A DNA stretch of 25,561 nt from Betaproteobacteria bacterium HGW-Betaproteobacteria-8 (GCA_002842135.1 PHCD01000014.1:1-25561), one strand, 5' to 3'; counted from the first letter of the stretch, positions 1-8,613 are shown. Notes: generated by a model from the sequence alone, not told the origin. Numbers and translations: made by a program.

Positions 1-936
1 GCGAACAATCTGCAGGATTAGTTTTTGTTGTGCCTCAACCTCGGACAAGCGCACGGGACCTTTACTTTCCAGGTCTTCACGCATCATCTCGGCAGCACGT
101 GTGGACATGTTCTTGAAGATTTTTTCGCGCAGTTCGGCAGTCGAGCCTTTGAGCGCAAGAATAAGGCTGTCGGATTGCACTTCACGCAGTATGGTCTGTA
201 TGCCCTTGTCGTCGATCTCCATAATGTCATCGAAGACAAACATCTCATCCATGATTTTTTGTGCCATATCGTCATCGTAGGATTTCAGCGCGTCCATCAG
301 CGATGTTTCCTGCTCGCCGCTGATGTAGTTCATGATTTCCGCCGCTGCCTTGATGCCGCCAAGGTTCTTCTTTTTAAGGTTTTCATTGCCGCTGAGCAAT
401 TTGGTCAGCACATCGTTCAATTCCTTCAATGCGGTTGGTTTGACCCCGTCCAAAGTGGCGATACGCAACATCACATCGTGGCGCAGGCGTTCCGTGAAAT
501 GGCCGAGTACTTCTGAGGCCTGGTCGCGCTCGAGATGCACAAGGATGGTGGCGATAATTTGCGGGTGTTCATTCTTGATGAATTCTGCGACGGTCAGCGC
601 ATCCATCCATTTCAAGCTTTCGATGCCGCTGGAATCGCGCTCTTGAATGATGCGGCTGATCAGGCTGGAAGCCTTGTCTTCGCCCAATGCGCGATTCAGA
701 ACAGAACGCACGTAATCGTCCGAATCGAGGCCAAGGGAAGTGTTCTGGCTGGCGGTCGCAAGAAATTCATTCAGCACCGATTCGACTTCGTCGTGGCCGA
801 TGGTCTTCATTGCAGTCATGGCGGCGCCCAGCTTTTGCACCTCGCGCGGACTCAAGTGCTTCATGACTTCAGAAGCTTCTTCTTCACCCAGCGCCAGCAT
901 GAGAATGGCGCCTTTTGTAATGTTATCTTCAACCAT
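1..936 (-). CDS. fliG: Flagellar motor switch protein FliG (C-terminus cut by window edge)
   Basis: FliG forms the rotor ring on which the MotA stator pushes and is mounted on the FliF MS ring. The reading frame runs from an ATG at 934-936 to base 1 without a stop and gives 312 residues. Family members are about 330 residues, so roughly 20 C-terminal residues lie outside the window. Visible signatures include the middle-domain EHPQ motif (NEHPQIIATILVHL) and the C-terminal charged helix around MFVFDDIMEIDDKGIQ, which holds the torque residues. The start overlaps the end of fliF by 8 bases (929-936), which indicates translational coupling of the two ring components. No oddities are seen. The identification is secure. 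Confidence 0.96.
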   Translation of the reverse strand, partial: MVEDNITKGAILMLALGEEEASEVMKHLSPREVQKLGAAMTAMKTIGHDEVESVLNEFLATASQNTSLGLDSDDYVRSVLNRALGEDKASSLISRIIQERDSSGIESLKWMDALTVAEFIKNEHPQIIATILVHLERDQASEVLGHFTERLRHDVMLRIATLDGVKPTALKELNDVLTKLLSGNENLKKKNLGGIKAAAEIMNYISGEQETSLMDALKSYDDDMAQKIMDEMFVFDDIMEIDDKGIQTILREVQSDSLILALKGSTAELREKIFKNMSTRAAEMMREDLESKGPVRLSEVEAQQKLILQIVR

Positions 937-2569
937 TGCTGCTGACCCATGACGTCACTACATTAGCGACCAATTTCGGATTTTCCTTGGCGATTTGCTT
1001 GGTCACTATCAGGTTTTCCTGATAGCCCTGGGCACCGAGCCCTCTCGCTGAACTCTGGTTGCTGCTTAGCTCCACCACCGCACCATCGTCCGATGGGCCT
1101 GGCAACATTGGGGTGGCAGGTGTGGTAAGCGTGCGCACCATCGGCTTCAGCAGGCGCAGGTAGAGCAGCAGGATGATGATCAGGCCCAGCAGGAACTTGC
1201 CGGCATCTTTCGCCATATCGATGGTTGCCGGTTGCTTCCATAACGGAATCTCGGGCAGGACTTCCTGTTCTATGGCAGCGAATGAGTTGTTGACCACGGT
1301 TAATGAGTCGCCGCGTTCGGCGTTGAAACCCATTGCCTGTTTGGCAAGCTCGTTGATCTGGGTTTTTTCATCATCGGTCAGCGGACGTGTGACGGTTTTG
1401 CCTTTTGCATCCACACTGGTGATGTGATTGACGACCACGGCAACCGTCAGGCGCTTGATGCCGCCCATGGGTTGCTGCACGTAGCGCACGGTCTTGTCGA
1501 CTTCATAATTGGTCGTCACATTCTTTTGTGAGCTGACAGGTGTGGTGACGGTGGTTGCATCTGCAGGCTGGTTAGCCACAAGGGGTGCAGTAGCGGGTGC
1601 CGGAGGCTGATTGGACAATGCCCCGGGAACACCACCTGTCGTCGTCGTGGTGGAACTGCTCGATTCACTGCTCTGCATGCTGCGTACAGTGATGTCTTCC
1701 GGTGTCTGGTTCGGCTTGTAGATTTCTGCGGCCTGTTCAGAACTTGAAAAGTCGACTTCTGCACTGGCCTCGGCGCGCACATTATTCGCACCGACCAGCG
1801 GAATGATGATGGACTCGACACGCTTGATGATATTGCGTTGCAAATCCTCAATATATTTGAGTTTGGCTGGGTCAAGCCCATCTGACATGCCATCCTTGCC
1901 GGTATCCGAAAGCAGGTTGCCGTTCTGGTCGACTACCGTGACATTGGCAATCGGCAGGTCGGGCACGCTGCTGGCGACCAGGTGCACAATGGCGCTGACC
2001 TGTCTTTTATCCAGGCTGCGTCCTGCGTGCAGGTTAAGTAAAACAGAAGCGGTAGGCTTTTTCTGCTCACGGGTGAATACACTGGATTTGGGGATCGCCA
2101 GGTGCACCCGCGCGACCTGGATCGTATCCACCGACTGGATGCTGCGCTCCAGTTCGCCTTCGAGCGCGCGCTGAAAATTCACTTGTTCGACGAACTGCGA
2201 AACGCCGAATTTCTGGTTTTCCAGTAATTCAAAACCCACGTTACCGCCTTTAGGCAGGCCTTGTGATGCAAGCTTGAGCCTGGCTTCGTGTACATGATTG
2301 GAAGGCACCATAATGGCACTGCCGCCTTCGGAAAATTTGAAAGGAATATTCATCTGTTCAAGTGCGGCGACGACAGCCCCGCCATCCTTGTCAGAATAGT
2401 TTGAGAACAGAACGCGATACTCAGGCTGCTGACTCCACAACCAGACCACCGTCATAAATGCGATGACCGCTGCAGCGCCAATGGCCAGCATAAACTTGCC
2501 GCCCATCAAGGATTTGCCCGCCTGGGCAAGTCCGCTACCGCCATTCACCGATACTTCTGCTGTTGCCAT
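929..2569 (-). CDS. fliF: Flagellar MS-ring protein FliF
   Basis: FliF builds the inner-membrane MS ring that anchors the basal body and houses the export gate. The protein has 546 residues, normal for the family. It has an N-terminal membrane segment at about 27-46, then ring-building motifs in a periplasmic region (for example YRVLFSNYSDKDGG and VARVHLAIPKSSVF). A low-complexity Ser/Thr/Pro stretch lies near 300-345, a second membrane segment near 455-475 (LLGLIIILLLYLRLL), and a cytoplasmic tail ends in VTSWVSSNG, the FliG-binding region. A GGAG ribosome site lies 6 bases before the ATG. The gene is divergent from fliE across 174 bases and overlaps fliG. Confidence 0.97.
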   Translation of the reverse strand: MATAEVSVNGGSGLAQAGKSLMGGKFMLAIGAAAVIAFMTVVWLWSQQPEYRVLFSNYSDKDGGAVVAALEQMNIPFKFSEGGSAIMVPSNHVHEARLKLASQGLPKGGNVGFELLENQKFGVSQFVEQVNFQRALEGELERSIQSVDTIQVARVHLAIPKSSVFTREQKKPTASVLLNLHAGRSLDKRQVSAIVHLVASSVPDLPIANVTVVDQNGNLLSDTGKDGMSDGLDPAKLKYIEDLQRNIIKRVESIIIPLVGANNVRAEASAEVDFSSSEQAAEIYKPNQTPEDITVRSMQSSESSSSTTTTTGGVPGALSNQPPAPATAPLVANQPADATTVTTPVSSQKNVTTNYEVDKTVRYVQQPMGGIKRLTVAVVVNHITSVDAKGKTVTRPLTDDEKTQINELAKQAMGFNAERGDSLTVVNNSFAAIEQEVLPEIPLWKQPATIDMAKDAGKFLLGLIIILLLYLRLLKPMVRTLTTPATPMLPGPSDDGAVVELSSNQSSARGLGAQGYQENLIVTKQIAKENPKLVANVVTSWVSSNG

Positions 2570-2743
2570 TTACCACTCCCATCAAAATTTATTGCATCGG
2601 GTTTCCCCTATTGGATGTCATTATGAGGTGGTCAACCAATATCAATTGGTGGAATAGAAGAGGATTAATCGGCTTAATTCGAGGATTTCATTTCCCCCGG
2701 AATGCTAAATTGAGCATGTCATAAAAATGTAGATGAGAAAGCA
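2570..2743. promoter_or_regulatory. Divergent fliF/fliE intergenic region
   Basis: These 174 bases separate fliF (leftward) and fliE (rightward) and must hold the promoters of both. I see no sigma-28 match (TAAA-N15-GCCGATAA) and no clear sigma-54 -24/-12 pair. By analogy with other bacteria that have FlhDC, an FlhDC-activated sigma-70 promoter is likely, but no FlhDC box can be assigned by eye. Confidence 0.4.
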
Positions 2744-3106
2744 ATGAATACCGGAGCCATAGACGCAAACAGAATCCAGTCCATGCTTGCCCAACTCAAG
2801 GCAGCAGCACAAACCCCCGCAAGCAGCATGAATATCAATGCTATCGGGCCCGCTGCCCTGAAAGAGTCGCAACAAGCCGGGAAAGTGGATTTTGCCGCAG
2901 CCTTGAAAGCCTCACTTGATCACGTTAACAGTGCGCAAATGAATGCCGGTACGCTGAGCAAAAACTTTGTGCTGGGCGATGAAAAAGTCAGCCTGTCGGA
3001 TGTCATGATTGCCGGGCAAAAAGCCAACATCGCGTTTCAAGCTACCTTGCAAGTACGTAACAAGCTGGTTTCAGCCTACCAGGATATTATGAATATGCCG
3101 GTTTAA
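2744..3106 (+). CDS. fliE: Flagellar hook-basal body protein FliE
   Basis: FliE is the small adaptor between the MS ring and the proximal rod. The 120-residue product has the family hallmarks in its C-terminal half: DFAAALKASLDHVN, then a segment with GDEKVSLSDVMIAGQKA, then a terminal helix with VRNKLVSAYQDIMNMPV. The length is typical. The start has a weak purine-rich ribosome site (GAGAAAG). It is the only plus-strand structural flagellar gene on this side and is transcribed away from fliF. The FlhB-like gene converges on it, with a repeat-rich gap between them. Confidence 0.96.
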   Translation: MNTGAIDANRIQSMLAQLKAAAQTPASSMNINAIGPAALKESQQAGKVDFAAALKASLDHVNSAQMNAGTLSKNFVLGDEKVSLSDVMIAGQKANIAFQATLQVRNKLVSAYQDIMNMPV

Positions 3107-3124
3107 CCTGGAAACCGTAACTCA

Positions 3125-3302
3125 AGCCACAGAGTACCCGCATGGGGCATGTCCGCCACCAATGGCGCTGAAGCGCCTATTGTTGGCGCCAACACAGAGG
3201 CAAAGCGGATTGCATGGTGTTGAGAGAGTCACCCGATTGGTGGAAGTCATGATTCCGGCAAGCTCTGGTTTTTTCTCTGTGAACTCTGTGTTCTCTGTGG
3301 CT
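3125..3302. repeat. 178-bp intergenic element with 10-bp inverted termini
   Basis: AGCCACAGAG at 3125-3134 is exactly repeated in inverted orientation as CTCTGTGGCT at 3293-3302. Inside are a hairpin (GGCGC TGAA GCGCC, 3164-3177), a perfect 14-base palindrome (TGTTGGCGCCAACA, 3181-3194) and a run of CTCTGTG units near the right end. CACAGAG/CTCTGTG repeats of this kind occur between genes in many bacteria and often produce false small proteins. The element sits between the convergent ends of fliE and the FlhB-like gene, where it may act as a bidirectional terminator or be a relic of a small non-autonomous mobile element. Confidence 0.45.
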
Positions 3303-3351
3303 AACTGCGTTTTTCAGGTTTAAATACGCTACCTTTCCATTTTCTCCAGGA

Positions 3352-3621
3352 CTACTTGCCCAAGGTCTGGTTTTCCATTTGATACAACCAGGCAAGAATC
3401 TCGGCAATCGCGGTATACAGGGCAGGGGGAATGTGGTCGTCCAGGTCCACCTGCATCAACAGGTTCACCAGTTCTTTCGATTCATGCACAAAAATTTCAT
3501 GCTCCCTGGCGCGCGCGATGATTTGCTCGGCAATTAGGCCGCGCCCCTTGGCGACGACATGCGGCGCCAGATCGCCAGCCTCGTAGGCTAATGCAACTGC
3601 CTGCTGCTTAGGGTTGTGCAT
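3352..3621 (-). CDS. FlhB C-terminal-domain homologue (FhlB/FlhX type)
   Basis: The 89-residue protein resembles only the cytoplasmic tail of the export-switch protein FlhB, without the membrane part. Matching features are NPKQQAVALAYEAGDLAPHVVAKG followed, after a spacer, by an EIFVHES segment and a DDHIPPALYTAIAEILAWLY segment. The FlhB self-cleavage motif NPTH is replaced by NPKQ at residues 3-6, so self-cleavage is not expected. Its start overlaps the end of fliK by 14 bases. FliK is the hook-length ruler that acts on FlhB, so a role in substrate switching is plausible (inference). Such stand-alone tails are known next to fliK in other bacteria. Confidence 0.85.
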   Translation of the reverse strand: MHNPKQQAVALAYEAGDLAPHVVAKGRGLIAEQIIARAREHEIFVHESKELVNLLMQVDLDDHIPPALYTAIAEILAWLYQMENQTLGK

Positions 3622-4570
3622 GCGCTTGTACCGTTAGATGGTCCAGGGTCTGGCCCGCAGCCTCCAGGCTTTCCGTCAGTTTCGGGCTTTGCTGTTTGAG
3701 CAGGGCCAGCGTTGACTCCTTGCCTGCCAGCAATTCAATGCGCATGTGGCCGTTGACGTGGCTGATGCTGGCTGTGACTTCACCCAGCCGTGGCAAATGA
3801 AGTGTGATCTTGCTGGTGATCATGGTTTCATCTGTATCCGTTGCATGATGGTCTTGCTGGTTGTTATGCCGGTCTTGGCGGCTGATCTCCCATTCCATTT
3901 GTTGCTTGGGCCAGACTTCGCCATGCCATAGCAATCGTTGCTGTTCCATGGTTTGCAGCTGTTGTGGCACCAGGGCGGTCAGCGTGCTCGCAGGCTGGTT
4001 CTGCGGTTCTTGCAGAATGGCGGACAAAGGGCGTTTGCCGGCCATGAACTCGGCCAGGTGCGATTCATAAAACAGGCCGCTCATGACCAATGCCTGCCTG
4101 AGGTCGCTTGCAATTTTGTCGACAGGGTTGAGTGGTGAACTGGTGACAACTTGTTGTGCTTCAAAGCGGTTCGTTGTTTGTTTGTTCTCGGTGGTATTGA
4201 GAAACTGGTTAATCAACTGCGCAGAAGGGCTAATGCTGGTGTGGCTGACGGATTGCGCATGCGAAGAAGGCGAAGAAAGTAAAAAGGTCGGGGTAGGAAA
4301 GCCGCCCATATAGCGCAAAGAGACGAATTCACCGACATGCGTCTCTTTGCCCAGTGCCATTTTCATCGCACTGCCGTTAAGGGCCACCAAAAAACTCTGG
4401 TCATCGAGCCGCGCCACAACCCTGCCTTGATATAGCTGTCCCTTGTTCAACTGCGCCAGGTTGAGTTGTTCAAAACGAAAACCGAGCTCTTCTGCCGTGT
4501 CCGCGACGGTATTCATCGGCGCCATCGGACTGATGTTGTTGACCGGGGAGACGGCAGGCTTGTCTGACAT
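3608..4570 (-). CDS. fliK: Flagellar hook-length control protein FliK
   Basis: FliK measures hook length and triggers the switch of the export apparatus to filament substrates. The product has 320 residues, at the short end of the family, whose N-terminal part varies in length. The C-terminal Flg_hook-type domain (about residues 220-315) is recognisable from ITLHLPRLGEVTASISHVNG and RIELLAGKESTLALLKQQ. The central region is rich in Gln, Thr and Ser, as usual for the ruler part. The downstream FlhB-like gene overlaps its end. The assignment rests on the C-terminal domain and the context between fliT and the FlhB-like gene. Confidence 0.85.
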   Translation of the reverse strand: MSDKPAVSPVNNISPMAPMNTVADTAEELGFRFEQLNLAQLNKGQLYQGRVVARLDDQSFLVALNGSAMKMALGKETHVGEFVSLRYMGGFPTPTFLLSSPSSHAQSVSHTSISPSAQLINQFLNTTENKQTTNRFEAQQVVTSSPLNPVDKIASDLRQALVMSGLFYESHLAEFMAGKRPLSAILQEPQNQPASTLTALVPQQLQTMEQQRLLWHGEVWPKQQMEWEISRQDRHNNQQDHHATDTDETMITSKITLHLPRLGEVTASISHVNGHMRIELLAGKESTLALLKQQSPKLTESLEAAGQTLDHLTVQAHAQP

Positions 4571-4588
4571 GTTTAGTGTGAATACGCC

Positions 4589-4927
4589 CTAGTGCCCGAT
4601 ATTCATTCCATATGTGCTGCGTAATTTCTGGCGGTTATCACCGCTACGCATCAGGTCGGAAAGCCGTGCCATCCAGGGTTCTACCAGATAACGAATCTGT
4701 TTGTCTGTTGCCAGGATTTTTTCGATATATTGAATCTTTTGTTTCAGCTCGTCTTTTGACAAAGGCACTGATTTGTCCGTTGCGCGGATGTCTTCCATGT
4801 GAGCCGCACATGCGGCCTCGAGTTTTTCCAGTAATTCCCAATCTTCATCTTGGGTGGCTGCCAGCATTTTCTCACTAATGCTCACGACCTCAGCATAAAG
4901 TCTCAATGTTGTATTGCGGTTTGTCAT
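4589..4927 (-). CDS. fliT: Flagellar protein FliT (FliD chaperone)
   Basis: FliT is a small helical export chaperone for the cap protein FliD and, in enterics, also binds FlhDC. The 112-residue product is mostly predicted helix, with a typical start (LRLYAEVVSISEKMLAATQDEDWELLEKLE) and a C-terminal helical segment. Sequence conservation in this family is low, so the call relies on length, helix pattern and its place 3 bases after fliS in the order fliD-fliS-fliT. No odd features are seen. Confidence 0.8.
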   Translation of the reverse strand: MTNRNTTLRLYAEVVSISEKMLAATQDEDWELLEKLEAACAAHMEDIRATDKSVPLSKDELKQKIQYIEKILATDKQIRYLVEPWMARLSDLMRSGDNRQKLRSTYGMNIGH

Positions 4928-4930
4928 TAT

Positions 4931-5395
4931 TCAGCCCTTTGCTGGCATGTTCTGTTGATTTTGATGATTGATGGCTTGCGGCATTGCCTGTGTTGTGGAG
5001 ATCCGGCCATCGGCAATGGCAGCCCAGGCAGTTTTGAGATCGTGGAGTAATTTCACAACTTCCAGCACATATTCCGGCTTGTTCTGCAGGTGCCCCACAT
5101 ACAAACGGTTGCTCATGTAGCCGTAAAGCGCATCCAGGCTTTGGGCAATGTCTTCGCCAGCATTCCTGTCGAGAGAAAGCCGCAACCCGCTCTCGATAAT
5201 CATGATGGCTTTCGATAACGCTTCGCCTTTTTTAACGATGTCTTCATTGCGCATATGCATCAGCCCGGTCTGGCAGGCTTCGATTGCGCCTTCGTACAAC
5301 ATCACAATCAGTTTCAGTGGATTGGCATCGACCACGCCAGTCTCCAGGTCGATACGTTTGTATGCGCTGACACCTTTATTAATGGCCCCAAACAT
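4931..5395 (-). CDS. fliS: Flagellin chaperone FliS
   Basis: FliS binds the C-terminus of flagellin in the cytoplasm and prevents early polymerisation. The product has 154 residues against the usual 125-140. The extra length is a Gln/Asn-rich C-terminal tail. Hallmarks are the YKRIDLETGVVDANPLKLIVMLYEGA segment at residues 12-37 and the later YMSNRLYVGHLQNKPEYV and LHDLKTAWAAI segments. A GGA-type ribosome site (AAGGA) precedes the ATG. It lies between fliD (32-base gap) and fliT (3-base gap), almost certainly one operon. Confidence 0.95.
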   Translation of the reverse strand: MFGAINKGVSAYKRIDLETGVVDANPLKLIVMLYEGAIEACQTGLMHMRNEDIVKKGEALSKAIMIIESGLRLSLDRNAGEDIAQSLDALYGYMSNRLYVGHLQNKPEYVLEVVKLLHDLKTAWAAIADGRISTTQAMPQAINHQNQQNMPAKG

Positions 5396-5427
5396 TGCGA
5401 TTCCTTTTTGTATTAATTTCGTATTCC

Positions 5428-7104
5428 TTAGCTGTTGGCAGAAAGTTGAGCTAATTGCTGGGTAAGAAAAGAACTGGTCGAGTTCATGCTGCTGATCAGG
5501 GTTTCGAGTGCGGTAAACTGGGCCCGAAAGCGTTTTTCTATCAACACCAGACGCGCCTCCTGGTTTTCTTTTTCTTTATCCAGCCTGGTGACTGAACTAT
5601 TCAAGCCATCTGTTTTGCTGGTCAGGATGCCTTCTTCATCAAGGAAATCTGAAACCAGGTTGTCGAGTTGGGCAGCGAAACCGATACTGTAAGTTACCGT
5701 GCCGCGGGCCCCCAAAGCGCCGCCAGCGATATTGATAATCAGGCCTTCACTCGCATCGCCAACCCCGCCCTTGAGCGTGGTGCCAGCGCCGGTGGCGGCA
5801 ACGCCGTTAATCGTACCAACGGTATCGCTTACGTCTGAGCCGAGTGCGCTGATGTTGACGGCATAAACCCCGGCCTGGGTTTTGCTGCTGCTGCCAACAA
5901 AACTGATCTGCGGGTCTGACGCGGTTGCGCTGGAGGCAAACAGTTTGGCGATATCTTCAAAATTGGTGGCAATCTTGTCTTTCAGCTTGGTGCTGTCCAG
6001 GGACAATGTGCCGTCTGCCTTGAATCCCACCCCGATTTGCGACAGGGTACTCAAAGCACCGCCGGTGTTGATGCTGCCAGTCAAGGTCGATTTGATCTTG
6101 GAGGCGATGCTACGAGCCGTTCCATCGCCTGTCAGTACCGAGCCTTTTTTGGTGACATCATCAAATTTGGTCAGGTTGGTAATCGTTGTGTTGAGGTCGT
6201 TGTAAGCTTTGACAAACGCTGTGACAGAGGCCTCAATCGCTGCCGTATCTGTGGCGACATTGAGGTTGGCAGCTGTGCCGCCGCTTACCTTCAGCAGGTT
6301 AAGCGTGACGCCTTCGATGGCATCGCTGATGTTGTTGCTGGATTTAACGATATCGATGCCGTCCACATTGAGCAGCGCATCTTTCGCTGCCTGCATCTGT
6401 GTCAGGTTCTTGCCGGTGCCGCTCGCCAGTGTCGGGTCAAACGCCAGCTTTGAAAGCCCGCTGTCATCGAGTGCATTGCCGTCATCGTCAGCTACCGAAA
6501 TCTTGATGCTGTTGGCCGTGCCGGAGTCTTTGGAAGTAATGACCAGCCGGTTGCCGTTGGCACTGCCATCGTTGACGATGGAGGCGCTTACGCCCGCGTT
6601 TGCGCTGTTGATAGCATCGCGGACTTTTTCAAGACTATCGCTGCCAGCCGGAATGACGATATCGACCGGGGTTTTGGCGGCATTGGGTGTGAAACTGTTG
6701 CCTACGCTGTCGTAGGTGCCCAGCGTGATAGTGAGCGTGCCGGAACCAACGGTATCGGTCTTGTTTGCAAATCCTGCCGTCGCCAGTTTCTGGGTTTGCG
6801 CCAGCTGACTCACGGTAACGGCATAATCCCCATTTATAGCCTTGCCATTGGCCGTGGCAGAAAAAATGGTGCTATCGCTGATGTTGGTGCTTTGCACATT
6901 GAACTTGCTGGCTGTCGATAAATTCGCCAACGCAGTCTGAAAGCTGGCGAGGGAACTCTTCAGCGTGCCAAAAGCCGAGATCTTTGATTGCAGCGCGGTT
7001 TTCTTATCCGCAATGATATTCAGCTGGCCACTTTCTGCGGCTACGAGCTGAGTCACGATCGAATTAACATCGAGTCCTGAGGCGATACCTGCTGCTGAGA
7101 TCAT
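5428..7104 (-). CDS. fliD: Flagellar filament cap protein FliD (HAP2)
   Basis: FliD caps the filament and folds incoming flagellin subunits. The 558-residue product starts with the family signature AAGIASGLDVNSIVTQLVAAE and contains FliD_N, then variable repeats rich in Ala, Thr, Gly and Asp, then FliD_C with SQIGVGFKADGTLSLDSTKL and a coiled-coil C-terminus (LDKEKENQEARLVLIEKRFRAQF...). An AAAGGA ribosome site lies about 7 bases before the ATG. Upstream 158 bases separate it from flaG. I found no sigma-28 match there, so it may be transcribed from the fliC-flaG side or from an unseen promoter. Confidence 0.96.
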   Translation of the reverse strand: MISAAGIASGLDVNSIVTQLVAAESGQLNIIADKKTALQSKISAFGTLKSSLASFQTALANLSTASKFNVQSTNISDSTIFSATANGKAINGDYAVTVSQLAQTQKLATAGFANKTDTVGSGTLTITLGTYDSVGNSFTPNAAKTPVDIVIPAGSDSLEKVRDAINSANAGVSASIVNDGSANGNRLVITSKDSGTANSIKISVADDDGNALDDSGLSKLAFDPTLASGTGKNLTQMQAAKDALLNVDGIDIVKSSNNISDAIEGVTLNLLKVSGGTAANLNVATDTAAIEASVTAFVKAYNDLNTTITNLTKFDDVTKKGSVLTGDGTARSIASKIKSTLTGSINTGGALSTLSQIGVGFKADGTLSLDSTKLKDKIATNFEDIAKLFASSATASDPQISFVGSSSKTQAGVYAVNISALGSDVSDTVGTINGVAATGAGTTLKGGVGDASEGLIINIAGGALGARGTVTYSIGFAAQLDNLVSDFLDEEGILTSKTDGLNSSVTRLDKEKENQEARLVLIEKRFRAQFTALETLISSMNSTSSFLTQQLAQLSANS

Positions 7105-7262
7105 AATCTATCCTTTCTAACAGAAGACAGGCAACTCGTTTGACCTGTACGCTGGTAATCGAAACGCGATAAAACCGAATATCGCTAGCCTATCCCAGCT
7201 TGCGCATTACCTATCAGTCGAACTGCAAAGCAAAGTACGCGCTGTTCAATCAATTAAGCGGG

Positions 7263-7610
7263 TCAGGCACTATCTGAAATGACTAAACCCTGCAGGCGTG
7301 CAAGGTTTCTTGAAATTGCCAGGGCTTCTGTATTCGGCACTTGCCTTAATACTTTCTGGGTCTCGGAATCGAGAACTTTTACAACGATCCTTCCCGATTC
7401 TTCATCCATCGTGAAATGAATGCTCTGATGCGAGGTTGCAATGACGCGATTCAGGCTTTCTACGGCTTGCCGCATCTCTTTCGCATTGGGTTGGGGTGTC
7501 TCACTGGCGGGTTTACTAGGCACCGCTGGCACATCTGCTTCATTGGTTCTTGCACGATAAGAGCCTAGTTCCCTTACGGCGCTTAAACCATTTATAGATG
7601 TAATCGACAT
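7263..7610 (-). CDS. flaG: FlaG family flagellar protein
   Basis: FlaG proteins are small products encoded between flagellin and cap genes, and loss of flaG alters filament length in some species. The 115-residue protein has a disordered N-terminal half rich in Pro and Ala and the conserved C-terminal FlaG fold: LNRVIATSHQSIHFTMDEESGRIVVKVLDSETQKVLRQVPNTEALAISRNL. The position directly between fliC and fliD is the expected one. Confidence 0.92.
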   Translation of the reverse strand: MSITSINGLSAVRELGSYRARTNEADVPAVPSKPASETPQPNAKEMRQAVESLNRVIATSHQSIHFTMDEESGRIVVKVLDSETQKVLRQVPNTEALAISRNLARLQGLVISDSA

Positions 7611-7629
7611 GATCTGGATTCCTTACGTT

Positions 7630-7665
7630 CTAACGCAGGGGATTAGCTATGCTCCCCCGCGTTAG
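7630..7665 (-). terminator. Hairpin between fliC and flaG
   Basis: CTAACGC (7630-7636) pairs with GCGTTAG (7659-7665), and GGGGA (7638-7642) pairs with TCCCC (7653-7657). Only one A/C mismatch separates the two arms, and the loop is 10 bases. It starts 28 bases after the fliC stop on the minus strand. No strong U run follows, so it may be a partial terminator or an mRNA-stabilising hairpin that raises fliC message over flaG-fliD. Confidence 0.6.
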
Positions 7666-7692
7666 TTGTTTTCAATGATGCTTACTCTGACA

Positions 7693-8490
7693 TTAACCTC
7701 TCAGCAGGGTCAGTACGTTGTTAGGCAAGGAGTTCGCTTGCGCCAACATCGCTGTACCGGCTTGTTGAAGGATCTGGCCACGAGTCAGGTTGGCAGATTC
7801 AGCTGCAAAGTCGGCATCCATGATCCGTGAACGTGCAGCGGATTGGTTTTCTACAGACACTTGCAAGCTGCTGATAACGGACTCGAAACGGTTTTGTACG
7901 GCACCCAGTTTCGCACGGGAGGTGTTGACGGCATCGAGTGCGGTATCGATCAGGCCAATCGCTGTCGTTGCATTTGCATTCGTTGTTACGTCACCTGCAA
8001 TCGAGGCTGCAGCAGTTGCGGCTACGGCAATCGTGTCGGTGGAATCGGCACCAATCTGGAATGTGAAAGCAGCGCCAAAAACAGCGGTACCGTTGAACTT
8101 GGTCGCAGTGCCAAGACGTGTGACTTCAGCAACCAGCTCTTGATATTCAGCATCCAGGTTGGCCAAGTCGCCAGTACCGTTGGTGCCGTTAGCGCCCTGA
8201 ACTGCCAGTTCACGCATACGTTGCAGTGCGTCGGTTACTTTACCGAGCGCGCCATCTGTAATTTGCGAGAAAGAAATCGCGTCATTGGCGTTACGGATAG
8301 CAACGGTCTGGCCACGTGCCTGTGCATCCATACGAGATGCAATTGCCAGGCCGGCAGCGTCATCCTTGGAGCTGTTGACACGCAAGCCAGAAGACAGACG
8401 TTGCAATGAAACATTCAGGCTGGATTGTGAAGTGCTCAAGTTACGTTGAGCGTTAAGTGAAGCAATGTTGGTGTTAATTACAGCAGCCAT
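7693..8490 (-). CDS. fliC: Flagellin FliC (short form)
   Basis: Flagellin is the filament subunit. The 265-residue product has the conserved N-terminal D0/D1 helices (MAAVINTNIASLNAQRNL, LQRLSSGLRVNSSKDDAAGLAIASRM) and the C-terminal pair (SRAKLGAVQNRFESVISSL, RSRIMDADFAAESANLTRGQIL). Only a short Ala/Thr-rich linker lies between them, so the outer D2/D3 domains are essentially absent. An AGGAG ribosome site lies 7 bases before the ATG. A near-perfect sigma-28 promoter lies about 97 bases upstream of the start codon. Only one flagellin copy is seen. Confidence 0.98.
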   Translation of the reverse strand: MAAVINTNIASLNAQRNLSTSQSSLNVSLQRLSSGLRVNSSKDDAAGLAIASRMDAQARGQTVAIRNANDAISFSQITDGALGKVTDALQRMRELAVQGANGTNGTGDLANLDAEYQELVAEVTRLGTATKFNGTAVFGAAFTFQIGADSTDTIAVAATAAASIAGDVTTNANATTAIGLIDTALDAVNTSRAKLGAVQNRFESVISSLQVSVENQSAARSRIMDADFAAESANLTRGQILQQAGTAMLAQANSLPNNVLTLLRG

Positions 8491-8586
8491 TTTGATTCTC
8501 CTTTAATTAGGTTAATTCGTGATTCCGGTGATTTGCCTTCAACGCTGCATCGCCTAATTTCACTGCGCTCAGTATTGTTGAATTGT

Positions 8587-8613
8587 TTATCGGATGCTTT
8601 TTGAGAAAGTTTA
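8587..8613 (-). promoter_or_regulatory. Sigma-28 (FliA) promoter of fliC
   Basis: On the minus strand TAAA (8613-8610) is followed by exactly 15 bases and then TCCGATAA (8594-8587). The FliA consensus is TAAA-N15-GCCGATAA, so only one base differs. It lies about 97 bases upstream of the fliC ATG, giving a 5' leader of roughly 90 bases. Confidence 0.88.

Noticed and set aside
3177..3407. 76-codon frame containing SHREHRVHREK
   Set aside because: This is a translated CTCTGTG-type intergenic repeat, a well-known source of false proteins.
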